From the NCBI GenBank assembly GCA_963849635.1, contig CAWKIA010000024.1:248001-312000 (forward strand): DNA of 64,000 bases, written 5' to 3'. Shown here in pieces: positions 8,621 through 16,659 of this stretch. The notes under the pieces are model-generated. The model was not told the origin of the DNA. It was given only the letters and a program-made list of their open reading frames with translations, and searched no databases. The translations under genes were made by a program, and so were the position numbers. This stretch comes from CAVRUD01 sp963849635 (GTDB taxonomy: Bacteria > Chloroflexota > Chloroflexia > Thermomicrobiales > UBA6265). Numbering within the stretch: position 1 is the first letter of the stretch; each line of letters opens with the position of its first letter.

Positions 8621-10644
8621 TGGGCTTGCAATTGCTCCTGCCACTTGGTCTGGCCGCGCTAGCGGCTATTCCAGCGGTGATCATCTTTCACATGCGGCAT
8701 AGCACGCCGGAGAGCAGACCAGTTCCGACGCTGCGGTTCTGGTTGGCCGCCCAGGACGAGCAGACAGACCGCACCCGCTTCCGCTGGCCGCCGCTGACGT
8801 TGCTCCTTCTGCTCCAACTGCTGATCGTAGCGGCGGTCGCCTTCGCCCTTACCAGGCCGGTCACCGCCGACGCCTGGGCGGAACTCGGCCTCCGCACGGA
8901 GCCCAAGCACATCATCGTGATGCTGGATGGCTCGACGAGCATGGGCGCGGTCGATACGCCCATGGGGCGGACCCGGTTCGAAGAGGCCCGCGAGATTGCC
9001 CTGGAGCGGGTCGACGACCTGCGCGAAGGTGATGTCGCCACGATCCTGGTGCTTGGCACCCGGGTAACAACCTTCGAGGCTTCGGATACGTCGCAGTTTC
9101 CCCAGTTGCGAGCCAGGATCGCCAACCTGAGCCCGCCGGGCGGCCGCGCCGACCTGGACGCCGCCTTCGACCTGGCCAAGGATCTGCTCTTGCCGCGGCT
9201 GGAAGATCAGGTCGTGCTCCTGACCGACGGTGCCCTCACCCTGGCGCCGGAAACCGCGGCGGCCCTGGCCGCACCGGTCGAGCTGGTGACCGTCGGCAGC
9301 AACGGCGTGGGCCTGGCCAGCGGCAACGCCGCGATTACCGACATTTCCGCCCGGGCCGCTCCGGGGGGCGGCGACCAGCAGCAACTGCTGGTCCAACTTG
9401 CGAACTTTTCGACGGAGCCGATTACGGCCCCCCTGGTGCTGCATGTCGATGGGCTGGAGACGATCCGGGAGGACGTGACTATCCCCCCGGATGGCGGCAC
9501 CCTCATCCATGAGTTTGGCGAACTTCCCGCGGGAGCGCTCGAGGCCCGGGTCGATCTGGAGATCAACGATGCCTTCAGCGGTGACGATACCGCCGCCCTG
9601 ATCCTGGCGCAGGAGTCCAACCTGGGACTGCAGATCCTCCTCGTCACCGATACGCCGGGATCGCTGCAGCGGGCGCTGGAGTCGGTCCCAGGGGCGACGG
9701 TGACGCTGGAAGCGAGCGAAAGTCCCGCGGCCCAGCGCCCCGATCCTATGTACGATCTCGTCGTCTACGAGAGCACTGCCCCGCCGAACGATGTCCTGCC
9801 GGACGCGGCGATGCTCTTCGTCCACCCTGCTGTCGATACCCAGTACTTCCCGACGTCGGCGGTCTTGCCCGAGCCTTCGGCGATTCGGATCCAGGTGAAC
9901 GAGCCGATCATGAAGGATGTCGATCTGGCCGGGGTGACGTTCGGGGAGACCCCTGCCTACACCCTTGGCGTCGGCTCCTGGACCGAGCTGGCCGGGGCCG
10001 AGGGCGGCCCTTTGATCGCCCTGGGGGAGCTAGACGGCCGCAAGGCGGTACTGCTGGCATTTGACATCGCGGACTCCAATATCTGGAGGCGGATCGCCTT
10101 CCCCGTGCTGATCTACAACATCGCCCGCGAGCTGGTCCCCAGCCCCCTGCCCGCCTCCGTTCCCCTGGGTGACCCGCTGGTCTACCGGCCGTCGGCGACG
10201 GCCGCCACCGTGCAGGTGACGGCGCCCGGTGGCGGCGCGACTCAGTTGAGCCTGTCGGCAACCGGTGACGATTCCACTACAACCGCACAGACCCGCGAGG
10301 TCACCTACACCGATACCGGTCGTCCCGGCGAGTACGTGCTCGTCGAGATCGGCGCCGACGGCACCGAATTGGCGTCTGGCCGCTTTGTCGTGAACGCCGG
10401 TCACCCGACCGAATCCGACCTGCGCGTCAATTTCGATCTGCCGTCCCTCGTTGCCCAATCCGGTGGCGTGGACCAGGGCAGCACCCGCTCCAGTCTGTTC
10501 GACCTCTGGCCGGCCGCCGTGGCGGTCGCCTTTGGCCTCCTGGCGCTGGAATGGATTGTGGCAGTCTTCCCTCGCCAGGCCTCCCGGCGCACCTTTTCGC
10601 CCGTCTCGAGCGCGACCGGGATAAGCGCTCCCCGGCAATCTTGA
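8620..10644 (+). CDS. BatA-like VWA membrane protein
   Basis: 674 aa. N-terminal BatA-type module: LPLGLAALAAIPAVIIFHMR, then a cytoplasmic loop with PVPTLRFWLAA and a second membrane helix (LTLLLLLQLLIVAAVAFALT). A VWA domain follows with the metal-site motif DGSTSMG and the later TDG of VVLLTDGALTLA. A long extracytoplasmic beta-rich region comes next, and a C-terminal helix (LWPAAVAVAFGLLALEWIVA) anchors the end. Translation is coupled to DUF58 through a TAATG overlap. Role by family: envelope stress or metallo-complex assembly with DUF58/MoxR; the substrate is unknown. Confidence 0.82.
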   Translation: MGLQLLLPLGLAALAAIPAVIIFHMRHSTPESRPVPTLRFWLAAQDEQTDRTRFRWPPLTLLLLLQLLIVAAVAFALTRPVTADAWAELGLRTEPKHIIVMLDGSTSMGAVDTPMGRTRFEEAREIALERVDDLREGDVATILVLGTRVTTFEASDTSQFPQLRARIANLSPPGGRADLDAAFDLAKDLLLPRLEDQVVLLTDGALTLAPETAAALAAPVELVTVGSNGVGLASGNAAITDISARAAPGGGDQQQLLVQLANFSTEPITAPLVLHVDGLETIREDVTIPPDGGTLIHEFGELPAGALEARVDLEINDAFSGDDTAALILAQESNLGLQILLVTDTPGSLQRALESVPGATVTLEASESPAAQRPDPMYDLVVYESTAPPNDVLPDAAMLFVHPAVDTQYFPTSAVLPEPSAIRIQVNEPIMKDVDLAGVTFGETPAYTLGVGSWTELAGAEGGPLIALGELDGRKAVLLAFDIADSNIWRRIAFPVLIYNIARELVPSPLPASVPLGDPLVYRPSATAATVQVTAPGGGATQLSLSATGDDSTTTAQTREVTYTDTGRPGEYVLVEIGADGTELASGRFVVNAGHPTESDLRVNFDLPSLVAQSGGVDQGSTRSSLFDLWPAAVAVAFGLLALEWIVAVFPRQASRRTFSPVSSATGISAPRQS

Positions 10645-10698
10645 TGCACTGGACAATACCGGGAACATCCTAGAGACACGCTCACGGCGGGAGGCTCT

Positions 10699-13326
10699 AT
10701 GTTCGACATTGGACTCAGCATCGCCCGGCCATCAGCCTTCTGGCTCCTGATCACCCTGCCGATCTTCGCCTGGCTTGGCGTCCGGTTCGGCCTACGCCGC
10801 CGCACCATGCCCAGGGGTGCCCTCTGGCTGCGGCTGGCGGTCGCGCTATTCTTTATCGTCACCCTCTCTGAGCCACTCTTGACCAGTGGTGGCGGCACGA
10901 CAAACACCGTCTTCCTGCTCGATCGCTCACAGAGCCTGGAACCGGGAACGACCGACGCCGTGAACGGCTGGGTGAACAGCGCCCTGGCCGCTGCGGGGTC
11001 ATCCGACCGGGCCGCCGTCATCAACTTCGGCGCCTCTCCTGAGCTTTCGGCATCCGCCGGCGATGCCGGCTCGATCGATTCCAGTTGGGAAGAAGCTACC
11101 TTCGATCCACAAACCCAGGCGTACACCGATATCGGCTCGGCGATCGCGCTCGGCCGGGCCCTCCCGCTGGGTGGGAACCGGCGACTAGTGCTGGTCAGTG
11201 ACGGCGCCGAGAATCTCGGCAACGCGATGGATCAAGCCGGCCAAGCGGCAGAAGACGGTATTCCGATCGATGTTCTGGAACTTCCCGGCGTCGGTGACAA
11301 CGACCTCCGCGTTCAAAGCGCCACCGCCCCCAGTTCGACCTGGCAAGGTGAGCCGTTCGCCGTGCTGACGAGCGTTGTGGCGGGCTCGGAATCGGCTGGG
11401 ACGGTCGAGCTCTACATCGATGGCATCCATAAGGAGACCCAGGAGGTCACGCACACGGTTGGGCTGAAGTCATACCGGTTCGACGTGTCCGATCTCGGTC
11501 CTGGATTCCACGCGATCGCTGTCCGGGTGACCGCCGCATCCGGCGATGCCTTTCCTGAGAACAACGAGCAGCCACTGGCGGTGATCGTCCGCGAGAAGCC
11601 GAAAGTGCTTCTGATCGTGCCGGAGGGCATGGATGCGGGACTGCTGGCAGGGGCCCTGGAGCGGCGCGGGGCGATCGTGACGGTCAACGAGCCCGCCAAC
11701 ATCCCCTTCCGCACGTCAGAGCTTGGCCAGTACGACGCCTTTGTGCTCAACAACGTCGCGGCGACCGAGATGACCCGGGAACAGCATCTCGGGCTTCAGG
11801 AGGCTGTGCGCTCGCTTGGGCGTGGCCTGATCGTCGTTGGTGGTGTGAACAGCTATGGTCCTGGGCAGTACGCCGGCACGCCATTGGAGGAGACGCTGCC
11901 GGTGACGGTGAAGGTGACCGACGGGCGCCAGCGCTCGAAGGTTGCGGTCCTCTTCATCATGGACAAGTCCGGGTCGATGACCTACGACCCGTTGAACAGC
12001 ACCAGCAAGATCGACATGGCCAAGGAGGCGGTCAGGATCGCGGCGCGGTCCCTCTCCGATGGCGATACGGTCGGCATCCTGGTGTTCAGCGATGGCCAGG
12101 AGTGGATCCTGGAGATGACCGTGATCGACGGGGAGATTACCCGCGAGCAGATCGACGCGGCGGTTGCCCAGATCACGGCGGAGGGCGGCACCGAGATCTA
12201 CCCGGCCCTGTCGGTCGGCTACAACGCGATCCTGGGCGTCGAAGCCGACGTTCGCCACATCGTTCTGTTGACCGACGGCAAATCGCGCACTGGCACGCGG
12301 GAGGCGTACTCCCGCCTGATCGAAGCCGGCATAGCCGATCACGTCTCCCTCTCGACGATCGCGATCGGGAACGACGCCGACATCGACCTGATGCAGTTTC
12401 TGGCGACCCAAGGCGGCGGCCGTTACCACTTCACAACCCGTTCCGAAGACATCCCCAAGTTGACGCTAGAAGAGGCACAGAGCGCAGGCAGCCAGGCGGT
12501 TATCCGGGGGGACTTCGAAACCCTTCAGACCAATCCCAGCCCGATCCTGCTCAACTTCACGCCCGATGAACTCCCCCGCCTTGACGGCTATGACTACGCC
12601 GAGGCCAAGCCAAACGCACAGGTCGTCCTGACGAGTGATCGCGACGACCCGGTCCTGGCCAAGTGGCAGTACGGCCTGGGCCGGGTTGTGGCATGGACAT
12701 CGGACGATGGCTCCGACCTGGCGAGTCGCTGGTCGAGCTGGCCCAGGTTCGACGAGTTCTGGGGGAGCATGCTGGCCTGGGCGCTCCCCGATCCGGAGCG
12801 CCGGCCGATGCAGGTCAGCATGAACCGCGATGGCACGGACGTTGTCCTGATGGTGGAGGCTGTTGGCGAAGGGAATGATTATGTCGACTTGTCGTCGACG
12901 ACGGCGACGATCACCTCGCCGTCTGGGGTGGTCGAAGAGAATCGCTCGCTGCATCAGACCGGACCGGGACGATACGAAGCTCGCGTAACCGCCCCAGAGT
13001 CCGGGGCATATAAGGTCGAGTTGAACCAATCCTCAGACGGCTCGATCCCGACCGAACTGGCCGGATTCGCGGTGCCACCCTCACCGGAACTGCAACCCGA
13101 TCCCGACGCCGCCCAACTGCTGAGCGCGATTGCGGCCCGGAGCGGCGGCCGGACGCTCTCGATGGAGGAGGCCGGCACGGCCTTCTCGGGCAGCGGCCTG
13201 AGCGGCGAGCCGATCCGGGAGTACGAGCCAATCTGGTGGCTGCCGCTCACCCTCGGCCTGCTTGCTCTACTGGCGGAGATCGCCGTTCGGATGGGCGTCC
13301 CGCAGTGGCTGCGTAGGCAGCCGTAG
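10699..13326 (+). CDS. Large VWA / glutamine-amidotransferase-like membrane protein
   Basis: 875 aa with two N-terminal membrane helices (SAFWLLITLPIFAWLGVRFG; LWLRLAVALFFIVTLSEPLL), a first VWA-like domain with DRSQS, a GATase1-like segment (VVGGVNSYGPGQYAGTPLEE), a second VWA domain with a full metal site (FIMDKSGSMTYDP, later LLTDGKSRTGT), a beta-rich part and a C-terminal helix (WWLPLTLGLLALLAEIAVRM). This order is that of COG5426-type proteins found beside Bat operons. GGGAGG lies four bases before the ATG; 54 bp separate it from the upstream gene, so it is likely the last gene of the operon. Confidence 0.85.
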   Translation: MFDIGLSIARPSAFWLLITLPIFAWLGVRFGLRRRTMPRGALWLRLAVALFFIVTLSEPLLTSGGGTTNTVFLLDRSQSLEPGTTDAVNGWVNSALAAAGSSDRAAVINFGASPELSASAGDAGSIDSSWEEATFDPQTQAYTDIGSAIALGRALPLGGNRRLVLVSDGAENLGNAMDQAGQAAEDGIPIDVLELPGVGDNDLRVQSATAPSSTWQGEPFAVLTSVVAGSESAGTVELYIDGIHKETQEVTHTVGLKSYRFDVSDLGPGFHAIAVRVTAASGDAFPENNEQPLAVIVREKPKVLLIVPEGMDAGLLAGALERRGAIVTVNEPANIPFRTSELGQYDAFVLNNVAATEMTREQHLGLQEAVRSLGRGLIVVGGVNSYGPGQYAGTPLEETLPVTVKVTDGRQRSKVAVLFIMDKSGSMTYDPLNSTSKIDMAKEAVRIAARSLSDGDTVGILVFSDGQEWILEMTVIDGEITREQIDAAVAQITAEGGTEIYPALSVGYNAILGVEADVRHIVLLTDGKSRTGTREAYSRLIEAGIADHVSLSTIAIGNDADIDLMQFLATQGGGRYHFTTRSEDIPKLTLEEAQSAGSQAVIRGDFETLQTNPSPILLNFTPDELPRLDGYDYAEAKPNAQVVLTSDRDDPVLAKWQYGLGRVVAWTSDDGSDLASRWSSWPRFDEFWGSMLAWALPDPERRPMQVSMNRDGTDVVLMVEAVGEGNDYVDLSSTTATITSPSGVVEENRSLHQTGPGRYEARVTAPESGAYKVELNQSSDGSIPTELAGFAVPPSPELQPDPDAAQLLSAIAARSGGRTLSMEEAGTAFSGSGLSGEPIREYEPIWWLPLTLGLLALLAEIAVRMGVPQWLRRQP

Positions 13327-13350
13327 CCGGCAGGTGATCATACCCTCGGC

Positions 13351-13432
13351 GTAGGGGCGCGATACATCGTGCCCACGTCCCTACCCCGAACGTTGGTTTT
13401 GGGCAATTCGGCGCGATGAATCGCGCCCCTAC
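13351..13432. repeat. Palindromic intergenic repeat
   Basis: GTAGGGGCGCGATACATCGT (13351 on) faces GGCGCGATGAATCGCGCCCC (to 13432) as inverted arms of about 23 bp with a few mismatches and a 36-bp centre. It sits just after the VWA gene stop. A shorter relative (GTAGGGGCGGACCGCCGCGC) occurs near 41573. Confidence 0.6.
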
Positions 13433-13557
13433 AGGTCATGGTCGCGAAGCAATGTCACCCCAACTACTCCCATCCTCCACACCAATGCCGCAGGAAGTAG
13501 ACTCGCGCGGGCAAATGCTGGCCGCGCCGCGTAGCAGTGATGGGGCACGATGCGTCG

Positions 13558-14530
13558 ATGATCCAGGTCAAGGTCCTCCTGGACGACTATTGCCGGGCGC
13601 ACCAACCGATACCGCCTGACCAGTTCAGCGAATTTTTGGCGGCGAACCGCCATGGTTTGCTCTGGATTGATATGGCCGATCCGACCGCGGAAGACTTTTC
13701 CGCTTCTCGAGCAGGAGTTCAAGTTCCACCCGCTTGCACTCGAAGATGCCGGGAAGCGCCTCCAGCGCCCCAAGATCGACGAATATGATGGCTACCTCTT
13801 CATCACCTTCTATCACCTCGACGACAGAGTCTCGCCGCCCAATCCGGTCGAGATCGACATGTTCGTCGGCGCGAACTACCTGGTGACCATCAGGAGCGGC
13901 GAAAGCCCGGAGATCGAAGCGGTCTCCGATCGATGGTGCCGGAATACAGACGTGCTCGGCCAACGCGGCATCAGCTTTCTCCTCTATACGCTGCTGGATG
14001 TGATCGTCGACGGCTACTTTCCCGTCCTGGACACGCTCTACGAGGAGTTCGAATCGCTAGAGGAGCGGATCTTCGAGCGCCAGGACCGCCACGTGCAGCG
14101 CGATATTTTTGCTTTGCGCCGTCAGCTCGTTGGGTTGCGCAAGGTGATCGCGCCGGAGCGGGACATCCTGAACGTGCTGGTCCGCCGCGACACACCCGTT
14201 CTCGGTGGCGAAGCCAGCATCTATTTCCAGGACGTCTACGATCATGTGCTGCGAGTCACCGACGGCCTGGATAGCTTTCGGGACCTGCTCTCCGGAGCGC
14301 TGGATGCGTCCCTATCAGCGTCGTCCAACCGTCTGAATAAGATCATGAAGACGTTGACGGCGTCGTCGATCTTGCTGATGAGCATGACGCTGGTCGCGAG
14401 CATCTACGGCATGAACTTCAAGCACATGCCGGAACTGGAGTGGACGCTGGGCTATCCCTGGGCGCTTGGACTGATGGTATTGATTGGGGGCGTGCTCTTC
14501 GCGGTCTTCCGCCGGATGGACTGGTTCTGA
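13558..14530 (+). CDS. corA: CorA-family Mg2+/Co2+ channel, frameshifted
   Basis: The reading begins MIQVKVLLDDYCRAHQPIPP in one frame and, after PTAEDF, continues in the next frame as PLLEQEFKFHPLALEDAGKR through to the end. One extra T in the TTTT run at 13696-13699 accounts for the shift; removing it gives an uninterrupted CorA of about 323 aa. The C-terminal signature is intact: ASSILLMSMTLVASIYGMNF contains the YGMNF pore motif at the end of TM1, followed by LGLMVLIGGVLFAVFRRMDW (TM2). ATG 13540 is an alternative start. Single-copy inner-membrane pentameric channel by family. Converges on the hydrolase downstream, with a hairpin between. Confidence 0.85.
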
Positions 14531-14550
14531 CGTCATCACGCGGTGTCCGC

Positions 14551-14579
14551 ATTGACATAATGCTTGATGTTATGTCAAT
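14551..14579. terminator. AT-rich hairpin between convergent genes
   Basis: ATTGACATAA (14551-14560) and TTATGTCAAT (14570-14579) are perfect 10-bp arms around a 9-base loop. The hairpin is strikingly AT-rich for this DNA and includes the stop codon of the minus-strand hydrolase. A bidirectional transcription end is the natural reading. Confidence 0.55.
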
Positions 14580-15943
14580 TTATGGGTGGGCTCTCAGCAT
14601 CTGGAGGCGTCTCGGTCGGCAGTGGCGAGACCGTGTCATCCTCGATATCGAGCGGAACTTCGTCCGGTTCTATGGCAGGTTGGGCCTGAGAGTCCACCTG
14701 GGTGGACTTCGGCTCCGGTTTGGCGGGCTGCGGTTCGTCCAGGATCGCGCCGAGCCAGGCGGCGACGTCGGTCGTCCAGGTCGACACGATCTCGTACAAC
14801 CCGTGGCCGGCGCGGGGGTACCAGAGCAGGGTGCCAAGTTCACCGGCGGCGGCGGTGAGCCGCTGGGACTCGGAGGGCGGCACGATCAGGTCGCGTCCAG
14901 CACCGAGCACAAGCAGGGGGCACCGGAGCCAGCCGGTCATCTCTGGCAGTTCGAAACCTTCGGCCAGCTCCATCACGATGTAGGGACCGCCGAGATGACC
15001 AGCGAGTTGATCGAGCATAAGCGGGTTGGCGGCGTACAGCCAGGATCCCGGCTCGAATGGTGGGGTCACCGCGACGCAGGCAGCCAGGCGCCGGTCACGG
15101 GCTGCTATCCGCACCGCCTGCGCGCCACCCAGGCTGAAGCCGATCAGGGCAATCCTGCTGCTATCCAAACGAGGATCAAGGGCGACCATGTCGCGCACGC
15201 CGTCGAGCAGGTCATCATGCTCACCGGATGGGGGGCCAAGCTCGACCGCGTCGCCTGTGCCGGGTTGATCGAGGGCGATGACGGCCAGGCCACGCTCGAC
15301 AAAGGCATCGGTCCAGAGGATCGTCTCTTCCTTGGAGGTGGTTGCCCCGTTCATGATCACAACAAGGGGAATGGGGCGCTCCTGGTGCTCTGCCAGGACC
15401 GGAATGCGGAGGTAGGCCGGCAGCTCAGACGCCCGCCAGGGAATGCGCACAGCCTCGGTCCGCGTCAAGAGGAAGGGCACGGCCCTCGCAAAGAGGGAGG
15501 TACGGGCAGTCCGTAACGACCGCAGTGTGGCGGGGTCATCGTACGCGAGCCAGTACGCGGCGTGGTAGGCGAGGGCGGCTCGGCCGAGGGCACGGGCTGA
15601 GGCGGCATCGTCCTCCGAGCTGTCCGCGCGCCGGGTTTCGGCCAGGAACGCTCTGGGCGGTGGCTGTCCAGGCGATGTGCCACCCGGCAACTGAGCGAAT
15701 CCGGCCCAGGGTCTGCTCGACCACGTCACGGGGGAGCCCCATTGCCGCCAACCGCTCGCGGCCCATCCCGGGGAGGTTCCCGGCCGATCGCGCTCGGAGG
15801 AGCAGATCGAGTTGGCGCCGCCCGACGAGGGTCGAGTAGCGCCAGACCCGGCGGGCATCGATCCACCGCTCCGGTCCGTCGCCCTGGACCGCTTTCCCCT
15901 TGATGATCCGTCCGACTTGGGAGCGCATCCGGTCGCGGTTCAT
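14575..15943 (-). CDS. Alpha/beta hydrolase (FrsA/DUF1100-like), frameshifted
   Basis: Start ATG 15943 overlaps the stop of the upstream macro-domain gene (GCATGA), indicating coupled translation. The N-terminal part (MNRDRMRSQVGRIIKGKAVQ...VAGWHIAWTATA) is in one frame and the rest (RAFLAETRRADSSEDDAASA onward) in another; one extra base in the GGG run at 15655-15657 explains it. The hydrolase core shows the nucleophile elbow GFSLGG (serine), LVLGAGRDLIVPPSE (acid) and YPRAGHGLYE (histidine). The N-terminal helical cap matches FrsA/2,6-dihydropseudooxynicotine-hydrolase-like enzymes. A Pro/Glu-rich tail follows the fold. Substrate not deducible. Confidence 0.78.
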
Positions 15944-16545
15944 GCGTCTTCCCAGGAGAGGGCGCGGCCACGGATGATCGCGGCGTCGAAGACGGCCCGA
16001 TCGTCGGCCGAGCGGGCGACATAAATCACACGATCGAAGCGACGGGTCGAGCGCCGCAGGAACGAGATTGTCTCATCGACGATGACCTCGGCCGCGACCG
16101 CCGTGGGCAGTTGGTCCGGGCCGGTGCCGCCGCCGATGGCCGACATAGCCAGGGTACGCACCTTGCGCTCTGCCGCCACGAGGAGGGCACTGCTGACCGC
16201 CCGGCGAACGTCCTCGCTCCGGGAGACTCCGCCTAACTCATCGCTGACGACCGCATGGATCAAGAGCCCGATACCACGCTCCGCCAGGCGGCCAGATGTC
16301 GTGGTGATCGCGTCGCCGATATCGAGCGGCGCCTGCTCCATCGCCTCGCGCTCGATCTCCGGGCCGCCGGTGAGGCGGATGACAGTTGCCGTCCCCGCGC
16401 CCATTAGGCCGCGGCGGTTCGTGCCGAGCACGAGCGCGTCAACCTCCTGCGCCAGGGGATCGCCAAGTGCGGTAGTGAGAAACGTTCGCCCAAAACGCGC
16501 GCCGGGAGATGGTTGCGACGCGGATGGACTTGGATCGGTCGTCAT
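15940..16545 (-). CDS. Macro (ADP-ribose-binding) domain protein
   Basis: About 200 aa. EVDALVLGTNRRGLMGAGTA resembles the N-rich first motif of macro domains, IGDAITTTSGRLAERGIGLLIHAV the second, and LAMSAIGGGTGPDQLP the third glycine loop. The domain binds ADP-ribose or related nucleotides; some members remove ADP-ribose. ATG 16545 (GGAGG eleven bases upstream) was chosen; 16596 is an in-frame alternative. Overlaps the following hydrolase by four bases, so the two are probably one functional pair. Confidence 0.82.
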   Translation of the reverse strand: MTTDPSPSASQPSPGARFGRTFLTTALGDPLAQEVDALVLGTNRRGLMGAGTATVIRLTGGPEIEREAMEQAPLDIGDAITTTSGRLAERGIGLLIHAVVSDELGGVSRSEDVRRAVSSALLVAAERKVRTLAMSAIGGGTGPDQLPTAVAAEVIVDETISFLRRSTRRFDRVIYVARSADDRAVFDAAIIRGRALSWEDA

Positions 16546-16659
16546 GCGCCCAGCGGCCTCCACCCAGCGTCGATCTACTCTGGGCGAGTGTACCATCGGG
16601 CAGGACGCTCCTGGGCCGCAAACGGGCCTCGTTTGCCAGGAATTTCGCGGGGCGAAAGA

